64,000 nucleotides of DNA from an uncultured Clostridia bacterium (GTDB lineage Bacteria > Bacillota > Clostridia > Peptostreptococcales > Anaerovoracaceae): contig CAKQHH010000002.1 in NCBI GenBank assembly GCA_934234035.1, positions 62,001-126,000 on the forward strand, given 5' to 3'. A program made the position numbers and the translations under genes. Shown here one piece after another: positions 8,977 to 17,593 of this stretch. Each line of letters begins with the position of its first letter. The stretch's first letter is position 1. The notes beneath the pieces were generated by a model, which had not been told where the DNA came from, did no database searches, and saw only the letters and a program-made list of their open reading frames with translations.

Positions 8977-10569
8977 ATGGCACTCATCGAATTTGAAAAA
9001 GTATCCTTCGGTTATCCGGAGAAAGATTTATACGAAAATATTTCCTTTACCATCGAGCCGGGAGAACACGCCGTGCTCATCGGAAGCAACGGCTGCGGCA
9101 AAAGCTCCCTGGTACACCTGCTGATGGACGAGGAAAAATACACCTACGAAGGCCTGATTCGCCGCAGCGGCGATTTCCGCACCGGCTACGTGGGGCAGTT
9201 TGTGGAACACGAAACCGGCGATGCCACCGTCTTTGATTTTCTGGCAAAACCATTTGTGGACCTGCTGGGGAAATCCGACGCCCTGGCTCAGAAGATGGGC
9301 GAAGCGGAGAATCCGGACAAGCTGTATGAAGAATTTCAGGTCTTGATGGACCGCATCGACGCAGTGGACGGATACAATTACGAGGCCAACATCCGAAAGC
9401 AGCTTCACACCGCCGGACTTTCCGCCATCGAAGAGAATTCCGTGAGTTCCGTCAGCGGCGGCGAATACAAACTGCTGTACATCATCCGGAATATGCTGCT
9501 GAAGCCGCAGCTCCTGATCATGGACGAGCCGGATGTATTCCTGGATTTCGAGAACCTGATTGGGCTGGTGCATCTGATCAACAGCTACGACGGAACCGTT
9601 CTCACCATCACCCACAGCCGCCTGCTTCTCAGTCAGTGCTTCGACAAAGTCCTTCACATCGAGAACATGCAGCTCCAGGAATACGCCGGCTCCTACCCGG
9701 AATACAGCCGCTGGCTGCTGGAGACCCGAATCGATGTTTTTGAAGTGACCAAGGATTTCGACGATTACATCGAAGCCCAGCAGCAGCTGGTGAACCGCCT
9801 CCGGAAGGGCGCGGAATTCACCTCCGACCCGAAGAAGGGCAAGCAGCTGCAGGCCCGCAAGAAACTGGTGGAGCGGATGAAGACCCTGCGGGGCGAGGAT
9901 CCGTTCCTGGAGATTCCGAATCATTCCTTCGCCTTCCCGGACGTCACCCCGGAAGACGGAATTGCTTTTACCGTGGAGAACTATTCCCTCGCCTACAAAG
10001 ACGAACTGCTGCGGGACGTCTCCTTTACCGTGAACAAGGGGGACAAAATCGCTGTCGTGGGCGCCAACGGCACCGGCAAATCCAGCATCCTGCGGGACAT
10101 TTACCGCATGCTTTCGGAAAAAGAAAACGGCGATAAGGTGGGCTATTTCCGGCAGATTACCGAATCCGACGACACGCTGCAGCTGTCCGGCGGCGAGCGG
10201 AACATGGCCCAGCTGGAAGAAATCTGCCGCGGCGACTACGATACCCTGCTGCTGGACGAACCCACCAGCCACCTGGACTGCGATGCCCAGATTGCTCTGG
10301 AGAAGGCGCTGACGGAATACCGGGGAACGGTGCTCATGGTCTCCCACGACTTTTTCACCATCACCGACTGCGCACAGCGAATCTTCATTCTGGAGAACGG
10401 TACCCTGCGGGAGATGAGCGGCCGGGCGTACCGGAAATCCATCTACAAGAAGTATTTTGGCAGCGACATCTTCGAACAGGAACGGAACCGCATCGACACA
10501 GAGCGAAAGGTGAACCGCCTGATTCTGAAGAACAAATTCGACGAAGCCCGGGAAATGCTAGGTGTGTAG
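8977..10569 (+). CDS. ABC-F family ATPase (ribosome-associated type)
   Basis: Soluble protein with two fused nucleotide-binding domains and no membrane part. ABC-F proteins act at the ribosomal E site in translation or drug protection. NBD1 has Walker A GSNGCGKSS (36-44), signature VSGGE and Walker B LLIMDEPDVFLD. The linker is helical (near 270-310). NBD2 has GANGTGKSS near residue 362, LSGGERNMAQ, and LLLDEPTSHLD with the switch histidine in VSHDFF. ATG 8977 follows GAAAGGA, with TATAAT at 8938-8943 upstream. NBD1 has DEPDVFLD where most family members have DEPTNHLD. Whether it gives drug resistance is not known. Confidence 0.9.
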   Translation: MALIEFEKVSFGYPEKDLYENISFTIEPGEHAVLIGSNGCGKSSLVHLLMDEEKYTYEGLIRRSGDFRTGYVGQFVEHETGDATVFDFLAKPFVDLLGKSDALAQKMGEAENPDKLYEEFQVLMDRIDAVDGYNYEANIRKQLHTAGLSAIEENSVSSVSGGEYKLLYIIRNMLLKPQLLIMDEPDVFLDFENLIGLVHLINSYDGTVLTITHSRLLLSQCFDKVLHIENMQLQEYAGSYPEYSRWLLETRIDVFEVTKDFDDYIEAQQQLVNRLRKGAEFTSDPKKGKQLQARKKLVERMKTLRGEDPFLEIPNHSFAFPDVTPEDGIAFTVENYSLAYKDELLRDVSFTVNKGDKIAVVGANGTGKSSILRDIYRMLSEKENGDKVGYFRQITESDDTLQLSGGERNMAQLEEICRGDYDTLLLDEPTSHLDCDAQIALEKALTEYRGTVLMVSHDFFTITDCAQRIFILENGTLREMSGRAYRKSIYKKYFGSDIFEQERNRIDTERKVNRLILKNKFDEAREMLGV

Positions 10570-10586
10570 GCGAACCACCGCATATT

Positions 10587-10632
10587 AAAAGACCGATATC
10601 CGAGCCTTTTCAAACTCGGGTACCGGTCTTTT
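10587..10632. terminator. Bidirectional terminator
   Basis: AAAAGACCG...TATCCGAG (10587-10604) pairs with CTCGGGTACCGGTCTTTT (10615-10632), with one mismatch region, between convergent genes. Confidence 0.82.
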
Positions 10633-10646
10633 TCTTATGCAGCAAA

Positions 10647-11996
10647 TCAAACCAACGATTCTTTCTTCATCTCGAAATGCAGGAGGATCGGAATCGCCAG
10701 TCCCTTGATGACGGTGGAAATGCAGATCGCCCACCAGAATCCGGTGACACATCCGAAGGCCGCCGCCATCGGAATTCGGAACAGGCTCCCGATAATACTG
10801 CAGGCCGCCGGTACGATTGGTTTGCCGATGCCCCGGTAGGTTCCGGTAGCAACCACCTCCAGGCAGTAGAAGATCTGCGAGTATCCGATAATCCGAAGAT
10901 AATCCGTTCCGGTTTCAATCGCCAGCGAATCCGTAAAGAACAATTTAATCAGCGGCCGTCCCTCACAGATGAACAGCAAGGTGGTGAGCACACCCAGCAC
11001 CAGCATCAGATAGATCCCCACACGGTAGCCGTCGCGAATTCGCTTGTCCTTTCCGGCACCGAAGTTCTGCGCCACGAAAGAGGTCATGGCCACCTGGAAC
11101 GCGTTGGCGGTCATGTAGGCGACGGATTCAATCTGCGTCGCCACCCGCTGGATGCCGATATAGGTACTGCCGTACACCGTAATCATCTTCCCCAGCACGC
11201 TGGAAATCATGGCAAAGATAATCGTCTGGATGGCAGCGGGAAAGCCGTAGCATAAAATGATTTTGCATTCTTCCCGGCTCATCCGGTAGCGGCTGCGGAA
11301 ACTGCCCTCCCGAAAGAGATGCCGATCCCGATGCACCCGCAGGGCATACAAAAGGCTGACCACCATCTGAGAGAACAGGGTGGCATAACTCGCGCCGTCA
11401 GATCCCAGCGCCGGCGAACCCAGCAGCCCGAAGATTAGAACCGGGTCCAGAATGACGTTGAGAATCATTCCCACCAAATTGTATTTAAACGGCGTCTGAC
11501 TGTCCCCCGCCGCAGTGTAGATTCCCAGCAGCACGTAATTGTATCCCATGAACAACACGCTGATGATGGTGATGGTGAGGTAGCTGACGGTATAGGAAAC
11601 GATGACATCGTTCTGAATATGGTAAAACCCCACGATGGAATGTCGAAATATCAGAACCGGAAGCACGTACAGCAGCATGATAATCCAGTTCAGCGTAATG
11701 GACGTCCCGGAAGCCACCTGTGCTTGCGTCAGGTCGTTCTTTCCCAGCAGCATCCCGATGCGCACCTGGGCACCGGTCTGCACGATCATGCAGATTCCCT
11801 GGGCCAGAAAAAGAAGCAGCCCCGCGGTGGACACCGCCGTCACCGCCTCAATCCCCAGCCGGCTCACCCACAAGGTATCGATTAAATTGTACGCCATCTG
11901 AACGAACTGAGAGGCAATCAGCGGCAGCGACATTTGAATCAGTGCCTTCGAAATACTGCCCTGGGTCAGATTTTTCACCGTATCTTTGTATTTCAT
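10647..11996 (-). CDS. MATE family efflux transporter
   Basis: Membrane exporter of drugs or metabolites driven by sodium or protons. The 449-residue protein has 12 predicted hydrophobic segments and MATE features in each half: MSLPLIASQFVQMAYNLIDT near residue 23, GTSITLNWI, the NVILDPVLIFG loop near 187, and in the second half GFPAAIQTIIFAM and AMTSFVAQNFGAG. ATG 11996 is preceded by GATGGGGG, a moderate site. It is convergent with the ABC-F gene and divergent from the GntR gene at 12168, so a regulatory link is possible but unproved. Confidence 0.93.
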   Translation of the reverse strand: MKYKDTVKNLTQGSISKALIQMSLPLIASQFVQMAYNLIDTLWVSRLGIEAVTAVSTAGLLLFLAQGICMIVQTGAQVRIGMLLGKNDLTQAQVASGTSITLNWIIMLLYVLPVLIFRHSIVGFYHIQNDVIVSYTVSYLTITIISVLFMGYNYVLLGIYTAAGDSQTPFKYNLVGMILNVILDPVLIFGLLGSPALGSDGASYATLFSQMVVSLLYALRVHRDRHLFREGSFRSRYRMSREECKIILCYGFPAAIQTIIFAMISSVLGKMITVYGSTYIGIQRVATQIESVAYMTANAFQVAMTSFVAQNFGAGKDKRIRDGYRVGIYLMLVLGVLTTLLFICEGRPLIKLFFTDSLAIETGTDYLRIIGYSQIFYCLEVVATGTYRGIGKPIVPAACSIIGSLFRIPMAAAFGCVTGFWWAICISTVIKGLAIPILLHFEMKKESLV

Positions 11997-12167
11997 CTAT
12001 CTATAAAACCCCCATCCAACTCGAATTTTTTTATTAAAAGTAAAAATATTTTCCCACTAACTCCCGGGACTTCCGGGAAGCCTTCACTATTTTATCAAAT
12101 CTATTGTAATATTTCATCAAATATTATAAAATTTAAGAAGATAATTGCGAAAAGAAAGGGTTCAATA

Positions 12168-12818
12168 ATGGGAACAGACAATACACTAACCAATGAAATT
12201 TACAACGAGCTGTACCGGGCCATCACCCACCAGGAACTGAAGCCAGGACAGAACCTCACCCTCACCATGCTGAAGAAGCAATTCAACGTGAGCCACACCC
12301 CCATCCGGGAAGCCCTCACCCGCCTCAGTGCCGACGGACTGGTTACCTACCATCCCAACAAAGGCATGAAGGTAACGGACTTCTCCGAAAGTGAGATTCG
12401 GGAAATTTTCCAGTTCACCGCCGAGCTGGAAGTGCTGGCCCTTCGCTTCTGCAGCAGTGCCTTCACTCTGGCACCGCTGATGGAACGTCTTCAATCCATT
12501 GTGGACCGGGAAGCGGAAGCGCTGGAAAAGGGAGATTTCGAAGCTTGGGAAAAGATATCCGGAACCTTCCACGATGTATTCTACAAGTTTTCGGATAACC
12601 GGTATTTGGATGAGACGGCGGAACGCATGAGCGCCCGCATGGAGCTCATGTCCCACATGTATTCCCACGAAGGAGCGGAAGAACAAATCCATCAGCGCCA
12701 CATCGGAATCTGCGATGCCGTACTGCAGCGGGATTTCGATCTGGCCGCCGAGCGGATCCGGGCACACCTCCAGTTCAGCATGATGTCGGTTCTGGATTCC
12801 TACAAGAAGAACCGCTAA
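12168..12818 (+). CDS. GntR family regulator with FCD ligand domain (first of a tandem pair)
   Basis: DNA-binding repressor or activator. The N-terminal winged helix-turn-helix (about residues 8-75) has NLTLTMLKKQFNVSHTPIREALTRLSADGLV, split here into LKKQFNVSHTPIREALTRL and the wing HPNKGMKV. The rest (about 85-205) is an all-helical FCD domain with metal/ligand-type residues (FHDVFYKFSDN, HRHIGICDAV as QRHIGICDAV). ATG 12168 follows AAAGAAAGGG; the longer frame upstream lacks one. Length 216 is typical. It is co-transcribed with the related gene at 12850 (31 bases apart). The nearby carrier and peptidase genes carry a fitting operator. Confidence 0.9.
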   Translation: MGTDNTLTNEIYNELYRAITHQELKPGQNLTLTMLKKQFNVSHTPIREALTRLSADGLVTYHPNKGMKVTDFSESEIREIFQFTAELEVLALRFCSSAFTLAPLMERLQSIVDREAEALEKGDFEAWEKISGTFHDVFYKFSDNRYLDETAERMSARMELMSHMYSHEGAEEQIHQRHIGICDAVLQRDFDLAAERIRAHLQFSMMSVLDSYKKNR

Positions 12819-12849
12819 TTCAGTGCATCGAAGAAAGGAATACTACTAA

Positions 12850-13521
12850 ATGAATGCCAACAGTGCAACCGTCAGTGAAAGAATCTATACCGCCATCCGA
12901 GACGATATTCTGAACAAAACCCTGGTTTCGGGGGAAAAACTTACCATCAAAAAACTTCATGAAATGTACGGCGTCAGTTCCTCACCCATTCGGGAGGCTC
13001 TGTTCCGCCTGCAGCAGGATGGCTTAATTGAATACCGTTCCAATGCGGGCATGAGGGTCATCGAATTCACCCGCCAGGACCTGGCAGAAATCTACATGCT
13101 CCTCACCGAGTTCGATGTGATCGCCCTCCGGGCGGCCACCACCCCGGCCCGCCGGCTCAGCACCCTGGCGGCCCTGGAACTGTGCATGGAGAAATCCCGG
13201 GCTTCCATCGAAAACAATCTTTGGAATTTTTACAGCGATGCCTTTCACAGCATCCTGTATGAAGAAGCGCGGAACGGCCGGCTCACCGATGCGGCGCGGA
13301 AGATTCGCATCCAATCCACCATCTTCTCGAACCAGTATGAGATTAAAGAAGAAAACCGCCGGGAAATTCTGAAACAGCACGAGGAAATTCTAAATGCCAT
13401 TCGGGACAACCGGTTGGACCGGGCGGAGGACCTGATGCGAACTCACGTGGGATCTTCCTACGCGAAAGCGCTGTCGATTCTGGAGGAGGAAGAAGCAGCA
13501 TCGGAAGAATCCAGCAAATAA
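12850..13521 (+). CDS. GntR family regulator with FCD ligand domain (second of a tandem pair)
   Basis: Same architecture as its neighbour: winged helix-turn-helix at about 10-75 (KLTIKKLHEMYGVSSSPIRE, LQQDGLIEYRSNAGMRV) and a helical FCD domain to residue ~210. The two proteins are clearly paralogous but much diverged, so they may bind different ligands or form heterodimers. ATG 12850 follows GAAAGGAAT. The tail EEEEAASEESSK is acidic, and the last 64 bases overlap the 3' end of the convergent dipeptidase gene. The call is firm; the effector is unknown. Confidence 0.9.
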   Translation: MNANSATVSERIYTAIRDDILNKTLVSGEKLTIKKLHEMYGVSSSPIREALFRLQQDGLIEYRSNAGMRVIEFTRQDLAEIYMLLTEFDVIALRAATTPARRLSTLAALELCMEKSRASIENNLWNFYSDAFHSILYEEARNGRLTDAARKIRIQSTIFSNQYEIKEENRREILKQHEEILNAIRDNRLDRAEDLMRTHVGSSYAKALSILEEEEAASEESSK

Positions 13522-14750
13522 GCCAGTGCCCGCTCGTAGATTTCCTTCAATTTCAGGAAATCATCCACCAGGATGTATTCATCCTCCATGTGCTCCCGAT
13601 TCTCATGCCCCGGAAAATTCGGCCCGAAGGCCACCATATTGGGCATGGCTTTGGCATAGGTCCCCCCGCCGATGGAAATCGGCCGGCTCTCATCCCCGGT
13701 CACTTCCCGGTAAGCCGACAGAAGAGCGCCCAGCACCGGACTGTCCGACGGCGTGTACAGCGGACGCACTTGATAGATACATTCGCAGGATGCGCCGTAC
13801 GAACTGAATTGACGAACCAAGGATCCGGATATTTCATCCGGATTTTTCTTTGCCGGATAACGGATATCCACCATCAGTGTCGCTGTATCTCCCTGCACTT
13901 CCAGAAGTCCGGCATTCAGCGTGAGCTTTCCGCTCTCATCCTCCGCCGCGATTCCCAGCTTCTCTCCGTATATGGTTTTCCCAATCAAATCCGCATACAT
14001 CCGGGCGAACCGGTTCTCCGGCTCCGCCCGGTGCACCTTCTCCATCAGCTCCGAAATTCCGTTGACCCCCAGCCAGGGTGCACATCCGTGACACGCCTTT
14101 CCGGACGCCTCATAGGAACCGAATTCTGTTTTTACCCGAGCGTGCGCCGGCACCATATTGGGTGCGGTCCCCCCTTCTCCCTGAAGGAATCCGGCCTCCG
14201 CCCGAGGCATTTCCACCTGAAAAACCATGGCCCCCAGCTCGTTTTGAATGGCCGGGAAATCGCCGTCGGGGGTAAAACCACATTCCGGAATTTCTTCCGC
14301 ATCCGTATAGGCTTCAATATCTCGCCACTCCCCGTTTTCCTCCGTCTGTCCCAGAATCAGCCGGATGCGCGCCGGGATGGTGTTTTTTTCTTTCAGGGCC
14401 TTCATGGCGTACAGCACGGCGATGGTAGGGCCTTTGTCATCGGTGGTGCCCCGGCCGTAGATTTTTCCATCCACGATTTCACCGCCGAAGGGATCCTGCG
14501 TCCAGCCATCCCCCGCCGGCACCACGTCCAGGTGGGACAGGATTCCGATCAGTCGCGGACCCTCTCCGATTTCTATGTACGCGTACTTTCCCGGTACGTC
14601 CGTCACCCGCATGCCGAAGGATTTTGCCAGGTTCAGCACGTATTCCTTGGCGTCATGGACCTCTTTCCCGAACGGATATTCCGGACCTTCTTCCTTTGCA
14701 ATGCTTTGAAACGACACCAGTTTCTGCAGTGCCTCAATCATCTCATTCAT
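13458..14750 (-). CDS. M20 family dipeptidase, PepV/Sapep-like
   Basis: Zinc dipeptidase of the cytoplasm that releases amino acids from dipeptides. The 430-residue protein has ILSHLDVVPAGDGW (first metal histidine and aspartate), GRGTTDDKGP (bridging aspartate), GQTEENGEW (catalytic glutamates), TPDGDFP and the late GGGTYAKAMPNMVAFGP with GHENREHMED (last histidine). ATG 14750 follows AGGAGGATTTT. The last residues (SSDAASSSSRIDSAFA) read through the end of the convergent regulator gene and look like non-homologous extension. A hairpin separates it from the carrier gene upstream, though some read-through may link them. Confidence 0.92.
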   Translation of the reverse strand: MNEMIEALQKLVSFQSIAKEEGPEYPFGKEVHDAKEYVLNLAKSFGMRVTDVPGKYAYIEIGEGPRLIGILSHLDVVPAGDGWTQDPFGGEIVDGKIYGRGTTDDKGPTIAVLYAMKALKEKNTIPARIRLILGQTEENGEWRDIEAYTDAEEIPECGFTPDGDFPAIQNELGAMVFQVEMPRAEAGFLQGEGGTAPNMVPAHARVKTEFGSYEASGKACHGCAPWLGVNGISELMEKVHRAEPENRFARMYADLIGKTIYGEKLGIAAEDESGKLTLNAGLLEVQGDTATLMVDIRYPAKKNPDEISGSLVRQFSSYGASCECIYQVRPLYTPSDSPVLGALLSAYREVTGDESRPISIGGGTYAKAMPNMVAFGPNFPGHENREHMEDEYILVDDFLKLKEIYERALAYLLDSSDAASSSSRIDSAFA

Positions 14751-14768
14751 AAAATCCTCCTGTGAACA

Positions 14769-14799
14769 AAACAGAGCGGCAAATTCCGCCGCCCTGTTT
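14769..14799 (-). terminator. Terminator between the GPH carrier and dipeptidase genes
   Basis: On the minus strand AAACAG-G-GCGGC pairs with GCCGC-T-CTGTTT, followed by TGTTC. It lies between the carrier stop (14820) and the dipeptidase start (14750). Confidence 0.65.
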
Positions 14800-14819
14800 C
14801 TTGAAAATATTGTATCCTC

Positions 14820-16295
14820 TTATTCTTCCGGAACTTCCGGTGCTTCGGCTGCCGCGGTTTCGGCAGGAGCTTCTTCGCTCTCGATTTCCTCGATGAGCTT
14901 TTCCTCTGCGGCCTTGCGGGCATCAATTTCCGCCTGCATTTCCGGCAGCTGCTTCTCCAGCTTGGACAGACGATAGAATGCGAATACCAGAATGATGAAG
15001 ATTACCAGCGGAATGGTAACGATTTCCGCAAAGAACAGGTTCTGAATCGCCTGGCTCTGTTCGGAAGCGGATGCCTGATAGTGGAATGCGGTGAGCAGAG
15101 AGCTTGCCAGAATTCCACCGCCGGCCAATCCGGCTTTCTGTGCAAAGGTGAAGATGGACATGATGGTTCCGCCGTTGTCCACGCCGCTCTTCCATTCGCC
15201 GTAAGTCATGGAGTCCAGTGCGCACTGATAGATCATCTGTGCGAACAGTCCTACGCCGATGCCTTCACAGCCCCAGCAGAAGAACAGAATCGGCAGGCTG
15301 GCATCGTGGGTGATGAAACGGAGACCGAAGCTGATCACCAGTGCAACGCTGGAAATGGAGCAGGACATGGCGTTTCCGAATTTTTTGCCCATGTATCCCA
15401 TTCCCACGATAGCGATAAAGCTGATAACCGACGACATGGTGGAATATACACCCATCAGGTTGGTGTTGTGCAGGTTATACTGCAGGTAGTATACCATGGA
15501 CGCACCGTTCAGTGCGTTGTAGATCATGAACATGATGTTTACCACGCATACGAACAGGGCGTATTTGTTGGTAACCAGCGCCTTCAGGATGGCGCCAACG
15601 CTCTGTTTCTCCGCCTCTTCCTTAATTCTCTCGTCTTGGCTGTTCTTGTCCAGCTTATAGGAAGGTTCTTCAAATCCCTTGCTGGCTGCGTATACGGTGA
15701 GGAAAGAAGTCGCATAGATTACGCCGCAGATGATGGCGAAGATGAAGAATCCCTTGGTCTGGTCTCCGCCGCCGATCAGCTTTACGAACGGCAGTGCGGT
15801 TGCGGTAACCAGTACGCTGGCGATGGTATTTCCGTATCCTCTCCACTGGCCCAATTTCACTCGCTCTTCCTTATCCGTTGTAATTCTCGCCAGCAATGTG
15901 TTGAACGGTACGTTAGTAGCGGTCTGTGCCATGCCCTGGAACAGGTAGGTGATGGCAACGAAGATGATCAGATGGCTCTGCTTCAGGTGCGGAGCCCAGT
16001 AGCTGAGTGCCACGCAGATGCCGGCCGGAACGGACAGATACTTCAGCCATGCACGACATTTTCCTTCCTTTGAAACGGTCTTATCCAGGATAACGCCCAT
16101 CATCGGGTCGTTAATCGCATCCCATACCTTTGCGATTACCATGATTACGGTAGCCGCCGCTGCCGGAATCTTTGCCACATCGGTGTAGAACCAGAGAAGG
16201 AAGAAGGCGTTCAGAATGTTCAGTGTGCTCTTTCCGAAGTCTCCATAGGCCATGGCAAACTTAATTCGAATCGGTAATTTTTGACTCTTTTCCAT
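14820..16295 (-). CDS. GPH-type MFS transporter (glycoside-pentoside-hexuronide:cation symporter family)
   Basis: Cation-coupled importer with 12 hydrophobic segments; 491 residues from ATG 16295, which follows CGAGGG. N-terminal signature KFAMAYGDFGKS and the loop NDPMMGVILDKT place it in the GPH branch, as does YLFQGMAQTATNVPFNTLLA. The C-terminus is a long acidic, alanine-rich tail (EEAPAETAAAEAPEVPEE). Although GPH members usually carry sugars or glucuronides, the gene shares control signals with an aminopeptidase operon and sits next to a dipeptidase, so a peptide- or amino-acid-linked substrate is also possible. The substrate is not determinable here. Confidence 0.85.
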   Translation of the reverse strand: MEKSQKLPIRIKFAMAYGDFGKSTLNILNAFFLLWFYTDVAKIPAAAATVIMVIAKVWDAINDPMMGVILDKTVSKEGKCRAWLKYLSVPAGICVALSYWAPHLKQSHLIIFVAITYLFQGMAQTATNVPFNTLLARITTDKEERVKLGQWRGYGNTIASVLVTATALPFVKLIGGGDQTKGFFIFAIICGVIYATSFLTVYAASKGFEEPSYKLDKNSQDERIKEEAEKQSVGAILKALVTNKYALFVCVVNIMFMIYNALNGASMVYYLQYNLHNTNLMGVYSTMSSVISFIAIVGMGYMGKKFGNAMSCSISSVALVISFGLRFITHDASLPILFFCWGCEGIGVGLFAQMIYQCALDSMTYGEWKSGVDNGGTIMSIFTFAQKAGLAGGGILASSLLTAFHYQASASEQSQAIQNLFFAEIVTIPLVIFIILVFAFYRLSKLEKQLPEMQAEIDARKAAEEKLIEEIESEEAPAETAAAEAPEVPEE

Positions 16296-16368
16296 ATTTT
16301 TACCCTCGTGAAATGTGTTTTCTTTAACGCATTTCATTTTAACAACAAATTTAACATATAGTTTTTGT

Positions 16369-16379
16369 TAGTCGAACTG
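16369..16379. promoter_or_regulatory. Operator-like site in the carrier leader
   Basis: TAGTCGAACTG; one of two copies (the other at 16491) sharing AGTYGAACTGAAT. It lies about 15 bases after the -10 box of the minus-strand promoter. The GT-N3-AC core is typical of FCD-type GntR regulators. Confidence 0.55.
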
Positions 16380-16392
16380 AATTGTTGCGTTC

Positions 16393-16421
16393 ATTTTATA
16401 TAATTTGCAATATGTTGTCAA
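16393..16421 (-). promoter_or_regulatory. Promoter of the GPH carrier gene
   Basis: Minus-strand perfect TTGACA (16416-16421), 17-base spacer, TAAAAT (16393-16398). Confidence 0.78.
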
Positions 16422-16453
16422 TCTTTTTCGCAAATTTTGTAATATTTAATTTT

Positions 16454-16483
16454 TTGTTGCAAAATCCGTATTCATGTGATAAT
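16454..16483 (+). promoter_or_regulatory. Promoter of the aminopeptidase-pepT operon
   Basis: TTGTTG (16454-16459), 18-base spacer and TGTGATAAT, an extended -10 ending at 16483. Transcription should begin near 16490. Confidence 0.65.
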
Positions 16484-16490
16484 ATTCAGA

Positions 16491-16501
16491 CAGTTGAACT
16501 G
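16491..16501. promoter_or_regulatory. Operator-like palindrome at the aminopeptidase promoter
   Basis: CAGTT-G-AACTG is a perfect 11-base palindrome placed right at the predicted transcription start. It matches the site at 16369-16379 on the other promoter. Confidence 0.6.
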
Positions 16502-16540
16502 AATCACCTGCATTTTTGAACGTGAAAGGGGTTTCAAAAA

Positions 16541-17557
16541 ATGAAATTATTAGAAGAACTGACACAGGCCTGGGGTGTCTCCGGAAGAGAAAAGAACGTT
16601 CGGGCCATCATCCGGAGAGAAATCCGGGATTATGTGGATGAATGTTATACCGATGCCATGGGAAATCTGATTGCCTATAAGAAAGGTACGGATTCGGAAA
16701 ACAGCAAAAAGATTATGTACACCGCCCACATGGACGAAATCGGTTTCCAGGTTACTCATATTGAAGGCGACGGAAGAATCAAAGTCTACAGTGTGGGCTG
16801 GACTTGGACCAGCTCCATCTACAACGATAAGGTTATTTTCCAGAACGGTGTCATCGGCGTCGTAGGCTGCGACGGTCCGGTGGAAGAAGCCCACAACAAG
16901 GCGCAGGCTCTCTACATCGACATCGGCTGCACCAGCAAGGAAGAAACCATGAAGTACGTACAGCCGGGGGATTATTGCGGTTTTATCGGCAAGTATTACG
17001 AGCTGCAGAACGACCGCATCTGCGCCAAATCCCTGGATGACCGGGTGGCTTGCTACGTGCTGATTGAAGCCATCAAGAAGAATCAGGGACAGTATCCGAA
17101 CGACATCTACTATGTATTCACCGTTCAGGAAGAAGTGGGCTGCCGCGGTTCCGTGGTTGCCGCAGAGCGAATCAAGCCGGAAATCGGTGTCTCCGTAGAC
17201 GTTACGCCGGATCACTACTACCCTTGCGATTTGAAGGGCTGCAACGAAGTGGGCAAAGGCGTAGGCGTTACCTTCGGAAACCCATCCGCAATGCTGGATG
17301 AATATCTGGTGGACGAAATGGTGAAAACCTGTGAAGAGAACGAAATCGACTATCAGCGGGATGTCATGGACCGAGGCGGCACGGACGCTTCCAGCATGAA
17401 CCAGGCCTACTACGGAACCCGCGTGGCCGGAATTTCCATCGTAGACCGTTATCCGCACAGCCAGAGCTCCGTCATCTCCAAGCACGACGTGGAATGCGCA
17501 ATTGAGCTGGTGGACAAATACTCCGCACGGGAATTTATCTTCGAAGAAGAATGGTAG
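16541..17557 (+). CDS. M42 family metallo-aminopeptidase
   Basis: Large-complex dinuclear zinc or cobalt aminopeptidase (TET/PepA/YsdC type) trimming peptides in the cytoplasm. The 338-residue protein has YTAHMDEIGFQVTHIEGDG (first metal histidine and catalytic Asp), AKSLDDRVACYVL (bridging Asp), TVQEEVGCRGS (catalytic Glu pair), VDVTPDHYY and the late metal histidine in DRYPHSQSSVI. ATG 16541 follows GAAAGGGG. It forms an operon with pepT, 36 bases downstream, so the pair would degrade oligopeptides to amino acids. Expression likely answers to the CAGTTGAACTG regulator. Confidence 0.92.
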   Translation: MKLLEELTQAWGVSGREKNVRAIIRREIRDYVDECYTDAMGNLIAYKKGTDSENSKKIMYTAHMDEIGFQVTHIEGDGRIKVYSVGWTWTSSIYNDKVIFQNGVIGVVGCDGPVEEAHNKAQALYIDIGCTSKEETMKYVQPGDYCGFIGKYYELQNDRICAKSLDDRVACYVLIEAIKKNQGQYPNDIYYVFTVQEEVGCRGSVVAAERIKPEIGVSVDVTPDHYYPCDLKGCNEVGKGVGVTFGNPSAMLDEYLVDEMVKTCEENEIDYQRDVMDRGGTDASSMNQAYYGTRVAGISIVDRYPHSQSSVISKHDVECAIELVDKYSAREFIFEEEW

Positions 17558-17593
17558 AAATAAAGAAAAATACATATTGAAAGGAAGTTACCG

